From a virus: DNA of 60,660 bases. Each line of letters opens with the position of its first letter. The first letter of the stretch is position 1. Both the position numbers and the translations under genes were made by a program. Location: the IMG/VR virus record IMGVR_UViG_3300046313_000786, positions 1-60,660 of that record; one strand, 5' to 3'. Shown piece by piece: positions 27,601-35,539 of the stretch. The notes under the pieces were generated by a model, which made no database searches, had not been told where the DNA came from, and saw only the letters and a program-made list of their open reading frames with translations.

Positions 27601-28865
27601 CTGGTACAGGCGTGTCTGCTTCTGTAACTGGTGGCGTTCTATCAGTTGCAAATACTGGTGTTGTTACCCTAGCTGGTACAACAGATCAAGTAATTGTTTC
27701 TAACACTGGTACAGCATACACTGTTAGTCTACCAACTTCAGTAACAATCGACTCAGCTCTAACCGTAACTGGTCTGGGTGCTAACAAGACTCTAGTAACT
27801 GGCGCAGCTGGTCTAGTATCTGGTGTCACTCTAACAGATGGTCAATTCCTAATTGGTGCAACTGGTGCAGCTCCTACTGCTGGTACAATCACTGCTGGTG
27901 CAGGTGTTACTGTAACAAATAGTGCAAATGGTATTTCCATCGCTATTACTGGTGGTGCTGCAGTAAACAGTGTTGCTGTTACGACAGCTTCTGCTGGTGC
28001 ACTAACAGTTACTGCTGGTGGTACTGCAGCTGCTCCGACATTTGCAATTGCTGCTGATGCTGGTTTGGAATCTCTAGCTGCTCTAGCAACTACCGGTATC
28101 GTTGTGCAAACCGCAGCTGATACGTTCGCGACCCGCACTTTAGTTGCTGGCACGGGCGTTAGCTTGGTTAATGATGCTGGCGTTGCTGGTGATATCACCA
28201 TCACCAACACTGGTGTGACTTCCGTTGCACTTGCGTTGCCAAGTATCTTCAACGTAACTGGTTCTCCAGTAACAACAACAGGTACGCTAACTGCTGCTCT
28301 AACATCACAAGCTGTTGGTACAGTATTTGCTGCTCCTGTGGTTGGTTCTGGTGCTCCAACGTTCCGTGCTCTGGCATACAGCGATCTACCAATTGCTTTG
28401 TATACAGAAAATACAACTCCTAAGACAGTTAACTTGACTGCAAATGTAGTGACACACACCTCTGGTGACTTCACAGCAGCTAATGATGCCGCTGCAATTG
28501 AAATGGTTCTACGCAACACAACAGCTAACGCTGGTGTTACTGAGCTATTCATTGACGGTGCAGCAGTTCAAGCAGCTCTGCCAGCTAATGCAGCATGGAA
28601 TTTCACTGTTCAAGTTATTGGTCGTGGAACAGGTGCATCTGCAGCATATCGTTTCGACGGTATCATCGCACGCGATGCTGTACCATCGTCAATCGCATTC
28701 ATTGGTGTACCATCTAAGTCTATCTTGGGTGAAACTAATATTGCTCTTGATGCTGCAGTTGTAGCTGACGCTTCAAGTGGTGCTCTAAAAGTTACCGTTA
28801 CTGGCGACGATGCAGTAGCAATGAAGTGGGTTGCTACAATCCGCGCAGCGCAAGTTATTGGTTAA
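24690..28865 (+). CDS. Large tail fibre protein, probably highly expressed
   Basis: 1391 residues with the strong binding site AAAGGAAAACT before the ATG. The N terminus has LPVGTTQQRPIGVAGMQRFN then TTQLEYFDGTSWVQ, shared with the gene at 28998. The middle holds many Thr/Val/Gly repeats, and near residue 530 is the classical fibre segment GDSMSGTLAMNNNVITGL followed by TDAVTKGYVDSLAG. The C-terminal 140 residues, ending MKWVATIRAAQVIG, match those of 23392 and 28998. Codons are markedly biased (GCT for Ala, CTA for Leu, CGT for Arg), like the capsid gene and unlike the other fibres, which suggests the protein is abundant in the virion. A strong terminator follows. Confidence 0.85.
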   Translation: MLFNHDSGLIQSVLTIDTTVAPTLGGSNTLQIIGTGALILPVGTTQQRPIGVAGMQRFNTSTTQLEYFDGTSWVQGADGTVSSVTVTADGTTLKVNGGASAAITTAGTFALTLDQTLVNLAASTPPISGGSVVRLADDTFISRELVGTAPVIVTNGDGVDGNPTVSVNAELSGVSTLSTIGGVFRTGTGAYTTKTFARSGDITITEDATSVTFGYTASGDLAALTALGNGFVVKTGTNTYAAGSITTSGAELSVTGTATDPVITYTPSANVAAVNALTGTGYVVRLANGSLASHSITGTTDTSTGSIVVTDGGSVTGTSISFTPGTELSGLAGLSTLGLVARTDAGTYVPVTLTPATSTAAGVVTITNGNGNGTPTIGFTAGTELAALSTNTATGLISRDGAGVYTGKTIVGQGSIVVTYGTGLDAGNINVSYTAGANLAAIEGLATSGLVTFNSTTGVFDAIEVTGTAGNIVVSAGAVAPVINLASVTQASSGTFSKVTLDGFGRVTGNTPVTTADITALVDATYVNAAGDSMSGTLAMNNNVITGLASPVGATDAVTKGYVDSLAGGLSWQAPVDSVGTALPGSAAPGDRFLNTTDGKIYTATATDTWNAGVTPADGYALFDRATETGYVFSGTDWVQFTGAGQIAAGVGLSQSGNVLSVNMGAGVAQLPSDEIGIDLANPTAGGLRLQVSGVDSTATAAKLALVLKSAGGLTQDVDGLYVPAAGITNAMLANSQVTLTGNTGTDAVALGETVTITGAGALSTTVGANTLEVSVATATEAALGVAKFAAADFTVTAGEVTIDGKPLANATDVTITSVAEGDLLVYNSTTSQWENVAQSTIVPAIGIDALTDVTITSAATGNVLQYNGTNWVNVTTTDAGLQAVDSGLNSLAAMTGAGFVTASADGNTFVTRTLVAGSGVSISTLDGSANPTIANTGVLSVSTSGTGISANVSATGDITITGNAVTSVTPGTGVSASVTGGVLSVANTGVVTLAGTTDQVIVSNTGTAYTVSLPTSVTIDSALTVTGLGANKTLVTGAAGLVSGVTLTDGQFLIGATGAAPTAGTITAGAGVTVTNSANGISIAITGGAAVNSVAVTTASAGALTVTAGGTAAAPTFAIAADAGLESLAALATTGIVVQTAADTFATRTLVAGTGVSLVNDAGVAGDITITNTGVTSVALALPSIFNVTGSPVTTTGTLTAALTSQAVGTVFAAPVVGSGAPTFRALAYSDLPIALYTENTTPKTVNLTANVVTHTSGDFTAANDAAAIEMVLRNTTANAGVTELFIDGAAVQAALPANAAWNFTVQVIGRGTGASAAYRFDGIIARDAVPSSIAFIGVPSKSILGETNIALDAAVVADASSGALKVTVTGDDAVAMKWVATIRAAQVIG

Positions 28866-28886
28866 TCAGTATTAACTTGAAAATAT

Positions 28887-28915
28887 AAAAAGAGCCTCTT
28901 CGGAGGCTCTTTTTT
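28887..28915 (+). terminator. Strong intrinsic terminator after the large fibre gene
   Basis: Perfect 12-bp stem AAAAAGAGCCTC/GAGGCTCTTTTT with a TTCG loop, followed by Ts. It ends the fibre operon. Confidence 0.9.
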
Positions 28916-28930
28916 CGTCCCTATTATTAA

Positions 28931-28950
28931 GTCCATTTAAGTCCATTTAA
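28931..28950 (+). repeat. 10-bp tandem direct repeat GTCCATTTAA
   Basis: GTCCATTTAA occurs twice in tandem at 28931-28940 and 28941-28950, followed by GTA, 18-37 bases ahead of the late promoter at 28968. One helical turn apart, it could be an operator, but no protein is known. Confidence 0.5.
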
Positions 28951-28967
28951 GTATTTCTACCCTAAAG

Positions 28968-28975
28968 ATAAATAA
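28968..28975 (+). promoter_or_regulatory. Late promoter, ATAAATAA
   Basis: Core 22 bases ahead of the fibre gene at 28998. Confidence 0.5.
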
Positions 28976-28997
28976 AATACATACAGTTAGCTTAGAC

Positions 28998-30545
28998 ATG
29001 AATTTTGATCACAGTTTAGAAAAAATCACACCCGATTTTACAAATATCCTTACAATCGGTGGTCAAGCGTTGGAGCTGCCATTTGGCAATACTAGTGCTC
29101 GCCCTGCGGGGGTCGTCTCTGGTGCGTTGCGCTATAACACAACATTGGGTCAATTGGAGTTTTTTGGTGCTACAACTTGGGAACCCATTGTATCGTCAGT
29201 GGCTGGCAATGTTAATGCAACAGCAACAAACGTAACTGGTACTATTGCGATTACCAATGGTGGTACTGGTCAAACTACTGTTGGTGCTGCGCTTACAGCA
29301 TTGCTACCACCCCAATCATCTGCAAGTGGTCAGTATTTAACTTCCAACGGATCGACAGCTTCATGGGCTAGCTTACCAAGTTTTGCTGACTCCATTTCTA
29401 TTGTTAGTGCAAATGGTGTTTCAGGTTCGATTGCAACGATATCTTCAACCGCCGCCATTACACTGACACTTGGCAACATCACACCAACCTCAGTCGCTGC
29501 AACAGGGCAAATAACAGGCGCTAACTTATCTGGTATTAACACTGGCGACGAGACTTCTACTACAATCAAATCCAAGTTGGGTGTTACCACATTAACCGGC
29601 AACAATACTGGAGACCAAACAATCACATTATCAGGTGACGTTGCGGGTTCTGGTACTGGGTTGCTTGATGTTGTGCTTGCGAATACGGGAGTAGTCCCAG
29701 GTACCTATACAAAAATAATCGTCGATGCAAAAGGTCGAGTAACAGCAGGTGCATCACTATCATCTAGTGACATCACGTCTGCATTGGGGTTCACTCCAAG
29801 CAATGCAGCAACATCTGATGCAAGAACATCATTCGATTATACACCTCAGCAAATAACACTGTCGGGAGACGTTACTGGTTCAGGTACAACAGCGATATTG
29901 GGTACTCTAGTCTCGATAGGTACAGCTGGCACCTATGTTAATGTGACGACTGATGAAAAAGGTCGTGTGATAGCCGGAGCATCGACTCAACATTGGAACA
30001 CAATTACATCTACACCAACCACTGTAGCTGGATATGGAATCACAAATGCAGTTACAAATTTAACTTCTACAACCGCTGCCGTCGCTACCGGCGTTGGCGC
30101 TGCAACGGCGGTATATGGTGCGATCGTTCGTGCAAGTGGAAATTTTTCAGTAGTCGGGGACGCACAGACGGGTGTATACGTTCTTCGCAATTATACAACA
30201 ACATCTGCACCGACAGAACTGTTCACAGACGGCTCATCTGCCCAAATTATACTACCAACAAATAGCGCATATACTTATTTTATGCAAGTGGTTGGCCGTC
30301 GCGTCGACTCTATCGGAAGCATTGGTAGTTGGGAAATTCGTGGCGCAATCAGTCGTGATGCTACAGCAGCATCTACTTCTTTTGCGGGTGGTGGTAGCAA
30401 AACTACACTCAGTCGTCCGACAAACTGGGATGTTGAGGTATTTGCTGACATTAACAGTGGTGCATTGACTGTCAAAGTAACAGGTGCTACTGGACAAACA
30501 ATTCGTTGGGTAGCAACTGTTATCACAACCGAGGTGATTGGTTAA
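28998..30545 (+). CDS. Fibre protein, paralogue of the large fibre
   Basis: 515 residues. The N terminus (LPFGNTSARPAGVVSGALRYN, then LGQLEFFGATTWEPI) is a version of that in the 1391-residue fibre; the middle has Thr/Gly repeats like those of the collagen-like fibre (AGSGTGLLDVVLANTGVVPG); and the last 140 residues, ending IRWVATVITTEVIG, are shared with 23392 and 24690. It looks like a shorter mosaic of the other fibre genes. It has its own late promoter after the strong terminator. Likely a fibre or adhesin. Confidence 0.8.
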   Translation: MNFDHSLEKITPDFTNILTIGGQALELPFGNTSARPAGVVSGALRYNTTLGQLEFFGATTWEPIVSSVAGNVNATATNVTGTIAITNGGTGQTTVGAALTALLPPQSSASGQYLTSNGSTASWASLPSFADSISIVSANGVSGSIATISSTAAITLTLGNITPTSVAATGQITGANLSGINTGDETSTTIKSKLGVTTLTGNNTGDQTITLSGDVAGSGTGLLDVVLANTGVVPGTYTKIIVDAKGRVTAGASLSSSDITSALGFTPSNAATSDARTSFDYTPQQITLSGDVTGSGTTAILGTLVSIGTAGTYVNVTTDEKGRVIAGASTQHWNTITSTPTTVAGYGITNAVTNLTSTTAAVATGVGAATAVYGAIVRASGNFSVVGDAQTGVYVLRNYTTTSAPTELFTDGSSAQIILPTNSAYTYFMQVVGRRVDSIGSIGSWEIRGAISRDATAASTSFAGGGSKTTLSRPTNWDVEVFADINSGALTVKVTGATGQTIRWVATVITTEVIG

Positions 30546-30747
30546 TACTTATTTTCTCGGTAACACTGATGTGATTCAAGGTAGTGTTGTTAATTTCCAT
30601 GATATAAAGGTACAAACCGGTTAATACTGATATTTGTACTTACTAACAATCGGTAGCAACACATCACCGGGGACACGTGATATACTAAGGCATATCTCAG
30701 TAAGTGGGTATGGTGTGGTTAGTGATATCTGAGTATAGTGGGTTACG
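30546..30747 (+). repeat. Intergenic stretch with an imperfect direct repeat
   Basis: No convincing gene. Two copies of a roughly 25-base element occur at 30692-30715 and 30725-30750: ATATCTCAGTA-AGTGGG... and ATATCTGAGTATAGTGGG..., each followed by a GGTG. They could be regulator-binding sites or the trace of a small duplication. Confidence 0.4.
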
Positions 30748-30864
30748 GTGAATTTACAGGCGAGCAATCTCATTGTGATGACTGACGCTGAGTTGTTGAC
30801 TTCTTACATAAATCAAATTAGTGCGTATAAACAGCAACTAAAAATTAACCAATCGCATAAATAA
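30748..30864 (+). CDS. Possible micro-ORF, 38 codons
   Basis: An ORF too short for usual gene calling starts at GTG 30748 (or ATG 30778) and reads VNLQASNLIVMTDAELLTSY, continuing with INQISAYKQQLKINQSHK. Its stop codon falls inside the ATAAATAA promoter core of the next gene. The sequence is helical and amphipathic in its second half. There is no strong ribosome binding site. It may be a leader peptide or chance. Confidence 0.3.
   Translation: MNLQASNLIVMTDAELLTSYINQISAYKQQLKINQSHK
30857..30864 (+). promoter_or_regulatory. Late promoter, ATAAATAA
   Basis: Core 28 bases ahead of the membrane-protein gene at 30893. Confidence 0.5.
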
Positions 30865-30892
30865 TTTCATCATTACTCCAGTACTCGTATCA

Positions 30893-31336
30893 ATGTATCA
30901 AATATCAACACTAATCCAACGCCTCGGCGATATTTTGTTACTATCTCTTCGACCAGTGCAACTAATACTTGCTGTATCTGCAATTGTTGTTACAATCTCT
31001 CTTGTAATCTCGTCTGTGATTCGCGACCCTGTAGTGGTGAATCTATATAGTTATGGTATTACTATACATGCGTGGGTAGCAGCAGTTGCTTTTTCTGCAT
31101 ACGCCGGATTGTCATTATATTGTAGTATGGTTGTTCGGCGTGCTGAATCAGATTCAGTCATTCGGTACACCACAACTATCACTGGCCTCGCGCTTTGGAC
31201 AATCGTATTTGCACTAGATGTGTTGCTTAATTTTACAACGTTGGTGGGGCTGCGCATCATTCCTATTTTTGCAGAAGGTTTGATCATTGCTCAATTGATG
31301 TCGGATGTTAGGTCCCAAGATCGGAGAGCGCTATGA
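30893..31336 (+). CDS. Small integral membrane protein, holin candidate
   Basis: 147 residues with four hydrophobic segments, at about residues 20-42, 58-80, 92-112 and 115-135. The N terminus is short, and the C-terminal end is charged (SDVRSQDRRAL). It overlaps the next gene by four bases (ATGA), a coupling typical of functionally linked small proteins. Position after the fibre operon and size are compatible with a holin, but four segments are unusual and no lysis enzyme is seen in the window, so this is tentative. Confidence 0.55.
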   Translation: MYQISTLIQRLGDILLLSLRPVQLILAVSAIVVTISLVISSVIRDPVVVNLYSYGITIHAWVAAVAFSAYAGLSLYCSMVVRRAESDSVIRYTTTITGLALWTIVFALDVLLNFTTLVGLRIIPIFAEGLIIAQLMSDVRSQDRRAL

Positions 31337-31701
31337 GCTTCAATGAAAGTGATCTTGTAACGTATGCTTCGGGGTTAGTGGCAGCAATTGGTGGTGGTAT
31401 ATTTGGATTACAAAAGGCGATGAAAATGTGGTCGTCAGACAAACGAGATATCTATAAGAATAATGTGGAGACGGACTTGTTCCAGCGATTGAGTGACGAG
31501 ACTAAACGTCTGCATGAACAAAATCAGACGCTATCCACCACAATTGAAAGCTTGCGTGTTGAACTTGGTAAGTTGCATGAAGAGATTACCAACTTACGCA
31601 TTGAAAACGTAACACTCCGTCAAGAAGTCTCAGCACTGCATGAGGAACTTGGGGAGTTCCGTCAAGATACTCGGTTCGGTAAAAATTACCCAAAATCTTA
31701 A
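31333..31701 (+). CDS. Membrane-anchored coiled-coil protein, possible spanin-like
   Basis: 122 residues. One N-terminal hydrophobic segment (VTYASGLVAAIGGGIFGLQ) is followed by a long heptad-like coiled coil (about residues 50-112; LSTTIESLRVELGKLHEEI, then LRIENVTLRQEVSALHEEL). Such an anchor-plus-coiled-coil layout is that of inner-membrane spanins, and of some uncharacterised phage membrane proteins. Translationally coupled by ATGA with the multi-span protein before it. No lipobox protein is seen nearby, so a spanin role is only a possibility. Confidence 0.55.
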   Translation: MSFNESDLVTYASGLVAAIGGGIFGLQKAMKMWSSDKRDIYKNNVETDLFQRLSDETKRLHEQNQTLSTTIESLRVELGKLHEEITNLRIENVTLRQEVSALHEELGEFRQDTRFGKNYPKS

Positions 31702-31724
31702 CCTATCCTTAGAGTTACATCGAG

Positions 31725-31754
31725 AAATAGGGCAGTAAATACTCTGCCCTATTT
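31725..31754 (+). terminator. Hairpin with a late promoter in its loop
   Basis: Perfect 11-bp stem AAATAGGGCAG (31725-31735) and CTGCCCTATTT (31744-31754). The loop is TAAATACT, so the late core GTAAATAC (31735-31742) lies across the loop. The hairpin could end the membrane-protein transcript while the promoter inside it starts the gp26 transcript. Confidence 0.65.
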
Positions 31755-31763
31755 GCTTTTCCT

Positions 31764-32612
31764 ATGCAACAAACTAATCCACTATTACGCACACTGCGCC
31801 TCCCGGGTGAGACAGTCGTACTGCCAAGCAAGGCACTGTTCTACAAAAATAGCGAAGTTGCTAATGAAGTGATTACCAGCGGCGGTGAAATCTATGTCCA
31901 GCCAATGACCACGTATGAAGAAATATTGATGAAGACTCCAGATATGCTATTCACTGGACAGGCGATTGTACAAACATTTGCACGGTGCATTCCGCAAATT
32001 TACAACCCATTAGAGCTACTCGCCGCTGATGTTGATTTTCTGCTAATCGTTCTTCGTAAAGTATCACTTGGTGCATCGCTAGTAATTACTTACGACCACG
32101 GTTGTGATAATAGCAAGCAGCATGAGTACTTGGTTGATATTAATAAATTTATCAGAGAGACAAAAAACGCAGATCCATCAACAGTGATGCAATCGTTCGA
32201 GCACACGCTCCCTAACGGGCAACACGTCACTATGCGTCCATATCGCCTCAAGGATGTGCTTAATATATCACAAGTAGCTGTCAACGAACCGATTGGTGAT
32301 GATGTCGACGACTTAACTCGAGCTGCATTTATATCTAAGTTACTGATTACAGGAACTCTACCAGCAATTGAATGTGTTACTGCTGACGGAGAGCCGATAC
32401 AGGAACCTGCTATGATCGTGGAGTGGTTGCAATCGTTACCTGTATTGTGGATTAAGGAATTGTCTAGTGTGATAGATCGTGCTAATAAATGGGGCGTTGA
32501 TCCAATGTCGTCAGTTGTGTGTAAAGACTGTGGTGAACAATTATCAGTGCAAGTTCCGCTGAACCCTCAAAGTTTTTTTACATCACCCTCCGATCTGGAA
32601 ACACTGAACTAA
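31764..32612 (+). CDS. 26: Baseplate hub protein gp26-like, possible tail chaperone
   Basis: 282 residues, longer than T4 gp26 (208). Its general character (LPSKALFYKN near the N terminus, EVYVQPMTTYEE-like core, LPALWI..-like C-terminal region) fits the T4 gp26 baseplate hub family, and the C terminus carries a zinc-ribbon half, CKDCG near residue 254. The reading frame ends ten residues after a run of seven Ts (32573-32579), from which the -1 frame leads without a stop into the next ORF (see that entry). Together with position just before the tape measure, this resembles the G/GT tail-assembly-chaperone arrangement. The promoter is in the hairpin at 31725-31754. Confidence 0.75.
   Translation: MQQTNPLLRTLRLPGETVVLPSKALFYKNSEVANEVITSGGEIYVQPMTTYEEILMKTPDMLFTGQAIVQTFARCIPQIYNPLELLAADVDFLLIVLRKVSLGASLVITYDHGCDNSKQHEYLVDINKFIRETKNADPSTVMQSFEHTLPNGQHVTMRPYRLKDVLNISQVAVNEPIGDDVDDLTRAAFISKLLITGTLPAIECVTADGEPIQEPAMIVEWLQSLPVLWIKELSSVIDRANKWGVDPMSSVVCKDCGEQLSVQVPLNPQSFFTSPSDLETLN
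32573..32579 (+). promoter_or_regulatory. Candidate programmed -1 frameshift site, T-TTT-TTT
   Basis: In the gp26-like frame the codons are AGT TTT TTT ACA, so seven Ts are read as T-TTT-TTT, a canonical X-XXY-YYZ slip heptamer. A -1 slip continues with 14 sense codons (no stop) into the ATG at 32621 and the whole 62-codon ORF. No obvious strong downstream stem was seen. Confidence 0.6.
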
Positions 32613-32620
32613 TCAAATCG

Positions 32621-32809
32621 ATGTTTGAGCGGTTGGAGGGGGAAGCTACACATTTACTCAATGAACTAATTGAACTTTCATATTTCATGCGAGGAGCGAT
32701 TACATACGATGCACTGATGGGCAAAACTTTCACCGAACGTCGAATGATTGGTGAATTTTTGTCCAGTCGACTGGAATCAGAGTCGCAAAAGGCAAGCCCA
32801 AACTATTGA
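32621..32809 (+). CDS. Small gp51-like protein, probably also a frameshift extension
   Basis: 62 residues: ELIELSYFMRGAITYDALMG near the middle, then RRMIGEFLSSRLESE. The motif 'YFMRGAITYD' and size recall T4 gp51, the hub assembly factor whose gene lies next to gene 26. It lies in the -1 frame relative to the gp26-like gene and begins nine bases after its stop, with no strong ribosome binding site of its own. That supports expression by frameshifting as a C-terminal extension, as with lambda GT. Whether the separate protein also exists is uncertain. Confidence 0.6.
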   Translation: MFERLEGEATHLLNELIELSYFMRGAITYDALMGKTFTERRMIGEFLSSRLESESQKASPNY

Positions 32810-32817
32810 CCCCATCG

Positions 32818-32825
32818 CTAAATAC
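32818..32825 (+). promoter_or_regulatory. Late promoter, CTAAATAC
   Basis: Core 22 bases ahead of the tape-measure gene. Confidence 0.6.
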
Positions 32826-32846
32826 TTACCACACAACCAATAACAA

Positions 32847-35474
32847 ATGGCAACAACCTCGCAAACACAAGGTAATACCCAGAGTACTTCACAGACTGGA
32901 GTATCCACTAACTCTCAAGGAGCTATCATCGACTCTGTAAACAATGGTTTGCGTGCAATGGTCATGGAGTTGGGTAAGCTTTCGGACACATTAATTGATG
33001 TCCGCAAAGAACAGGTGCAAAACTACAAGGCTGAAAAGCGACGCAATGAAGTGCTTGCCAGCGAGATCACTGGAATTTGGAAAACGCCACTGCGTGAGTT
33101 GAATAAAAGTATACGAGAATCGTCTAAATCAACAATCAGCGACACCGAGGCAACTGTCAAGCACGCTAAAGCTGTCGGCGAGGATAGTAAGGCGTTGGGA
33201 ACCTCAGCCACACAATCTCTTAAAGTAATCGACGCACGAAAGCGCGAAGAGCAGGCAATTAAAGATGCTGAGCGTATAAAGACTCTGTCAAAACGCAAAC
33301 TGCAAGCAGAGGTTGCTGTTCGTAGTACTTTACTAAAAACTCAAAACCGAGAGCTACTAGCTGCTACAAATCATTTGGAGGAATTATCCAAGCAAGTTGT
33401 CACAGCGTCTAAGGCAGGTAAAGTCGATGACGATCTTGCGAAAAGATATGCAGCATCTGCTGCAAAATTTCACACATTGAGTGATACAGCATCAGCAACC
33501 ACTAAGGGACTTGATACCTACAAAACTGCACTAACAGGTCACGTTAGTTTGTTAAAAGGCGCTACTTCTGCACTTGCTAGCTTCGCAAAAGGGCTTGCAT
33601 TTGGTCAGATGACAAAGAGGTTGTATGAGGAAGCACAATCTGCAAAAGTTACTGGTAATTATGCTAACTCCACTGATTTTATGTCAGGACAGGGCACTGC
33701 TCTTAGTATGGGGCTTGGTTCCCAAGCGTTCAACGAAATTACCGCATCTGCTCGTGCAGCATCATTAACAACGACCTCTGTTGGTGAATTTAATGACATA
33801 CTCAAACAGTCAACTAATAGTTTGCAAACCATCACTACCTCTCGTGAGGAAAGTGCACGACTGTCTGCTCAAGTATTGCAAGGTGCAGCAACCGCAGGTA
33901 TTAGTGCGAAAGTTGCTGCTACTCAAATGGATGAGTTGGCTACCAACGCGATGAAATTGTCGAAGATTACTGGGCAGTCGGCTACGGATATGATGAAACT
34001 ATCCGTAGCGATAACAGAAGATCGTGACCATCGTGAGACCATGTTGGGTTTGAATCAAGAAGAGCGAGCTAATTATGTAAAAAAACAGTCGCGAGATTTG
34101 TTGGAGTATAAGCTGCAAGGATACTCTCTCGAGCAAGCTCAAGAGTTGCAAAAGATCGCTATGCAAACTCGCACTCAGGGTATATCTGAACGCATAGGTA
34201 ATCAAGCTAAACAACAATCAGCTGGTAGTGTACTAGCTAATCTATACTCTGGTTCGGCAGGATCTGCCATCAGAGAAAATCTAAAAAAACAAGCTATCCT
34301 TGATGCAAGGGGTCGAACTGGATTGACCGGCGTGCAGAGTGATGAACTAGAAAAGCAGAAGAAAGAAAATGCAGCTGAACTCACTAGGTTGGAAGCACAA
34401 GCCTATCAAACACAACAGCTAACAGAGGTACAACGTGGGATACGAGCAGATCGGGTAAAACAGCTGCAAGAAGCGTCGGGAGTTGGTGCTGCTCAGTCTA
34501 AAATGGAAACTGCAGTGAATCCAGATACACTTGAAGCGAAGGTAGGCGAAACATCTCAAGGCGCAAAAGGCTCCCCACTTGATATTGCCACTACTCTTGC
34601 TGGATACGGCACGGCCCTTAAAGAAAATACAACGGCACTGTGGGCAGTGGCTGCAGCAGTAGCTGTGTATTCGGTTGTTAAAGGCGGACTTGGCATTTCT
34701 GATCTAATGTCAGCTGGTAAAGGTCGTTCCATTGCAGGAATAGGAAGGCGTGCTTCGAGGCGAGGCGCAGTAGCTGCAATCAGAGCAGGTCAGGTAGGTT
34801 CGGGGTTATTAACTGCATTCTCGACTGCAGGTAGCGCAGGACCAACAGCTGTGTCTGCTGCTGAAACTATTGCTAGAAGTAAAGGATTTTTAGCTGGCGC
34901 CCCAGGAGCCGGTACAGCTCTTACGGCCGGAAAGGGGTTGATAACTGCTGGTTCTCTTATCAAAGGGGTTACAGGTGGTTTGGGTGGGCTTGCTGGATAT
35001 GGTCTTGGCGTTGCGAGTGAAAAGGCTGGTGGATATGGCACTACTACAGGCACCTCGCTGAATCTCATGTCTAACATTGCTGAAGGAGCGGGGATGGGAA
35101 TGTTAGCGGGTCCTTGGGGCGCTTTAGCAGGTGGTGTTGCAGGTGCGGGTGTTACAGCATATAACTACTATAATTCTCCAACAGCCAAGTTGGCTCGACA
35201 AGAGCAGGATGCGAAGGAAAAGGCAGCCAAAGAATCTGCAGAACAGCAGAAGAAGCAAACGGAGATGAATAAGGATCGTGGTATCCGGTCGTCGTCCACT
35301 GATGATCTACAACGTGAGTTTTTTATGCTTGCTATCGAATTCTATCGTAATGCTGATCCACTGGCTGACAAAGAAACTCGAGCAAAACACGCCGAAGCTC
35401 TTCATCGTATTGCCTCTCACTCTAATCTCAATAATGCTGGATGGGCTGCAAGTGCAACCCAAACAGGTAGCTAA
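32847..35474 (+). CDS. Tape-measure protein
   Basis: 875 residues. The first 220 residues are highly charged and helical (KSIRESSKSTISDTEATVKH), the middle is a long alpha-helical, Ala/Gln/Ser-rich region with repeated heptads, and the last 250 residues contain Gly/Ala-rich hydrophobic stretches (around 595-620 and 700-770) compatible with membrane interaction during DNA entry. This composition, length, and the position after a chaperone-like pair are those of a tail tape-measure protein (T4 gp29 counterpart). It sets tail length. A charged C-terminal tail includes DDLQREFFMLAIEFYRN. Confidence 0.75.
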   Translation: MATTSQTQGNTQSTSQTGVSTNSQGAIIDSVNNGLRAMVMELGKLSDTLIDVRKEQVQNYKAEKRRNEVLASEITGIWKTPLRELNKSIRESSKSTISDTEATVKHAKAVGEDSKALGTSATQSLKVIDARKREEQAIKDAERIKTLSKRKLQAEVAVRSTLLKTQNRELLAATNHLEELSKQVVTASKAGKVDDDLAKRYAASAAKFHTLSDTASATTKGLDTYKTALTGHVSLLKGATSALASFAKGLAFGQMTKRLYEEAQSAKVTGNYANSTDFMSGQGTALSMGLGSQAFNEITASARAASLTTTSVGEFNDILKQSTNSLQTITTSREESARLSAQVLQGAATAGISAKVAATQMDELATNAMKLSKITGQSATDMMKLSVAITEDRDHRETMLGLNQEERANYVKKQSRDLLEYKLQGYSLEQAQELQKIAMQTRTQGISERIGNQAKQQSAGSVLANLYSGSAGSAIRENLKKQAILDARGRTGLTGVQSDELEKQKKENAAELTRLEAQAYQTQQLTEVQRGIRADRVKQLQEASGVGAAQSKMETAVNPDTLEAKVGETSQGAKGSPLDIATTLAGYGTALKENTTALWAVAAAVAVYSVVKGGLGISDLMSAGKGRSIAGIGRRASRRGAVAAIRAGQVGSGLLTAFSTAGSAGPTAVSAAETIARSKGFLAGAPGAGTALTAGKGLITAGSLIKGVTGGLGGLAGYGLGVASEKAGGYGTTTGTSLNLMSNIAEGAGMGMLAGPWGALAGGVAGAGVTAYNYYNSPTAKLARQEQDAKEKAAKESAEQQKKQTEMNKDRGIRSSSTDDLQREFFMLAIEFYRNADPLADKETRAKHAEALHRIASHSNLNNAGWAASATQTGS

Positions 35475-35491
35475 AATAGTTAACCATTGCC

Positions 35492-35510
35492 CCCACGTAC
35501 TAAATACTGG
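35492..35510 (+). promoter_or_regulatory. Late promoter CTAAATAC in a short imperfect hairpin
   Basis: CCCAcGTA and TACTGGG can pair around CTAAA with one bulged base; the late core is 35500-35507, 33 bases ahead of the portal gene. Confidence 0.5.
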
Positions 35511-35539
35511 GATATTAAAGTCAAAGAATACTGTTTCCA

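Noticed and set aside
25532-28552. Several long minus-strand ORFs opposite the 1391-residue fibre gene
   Set aside because: Artefact of the strong codon bias and Ala/Thr/Val repeats on the plus strand; no binding sites or independent coding character.
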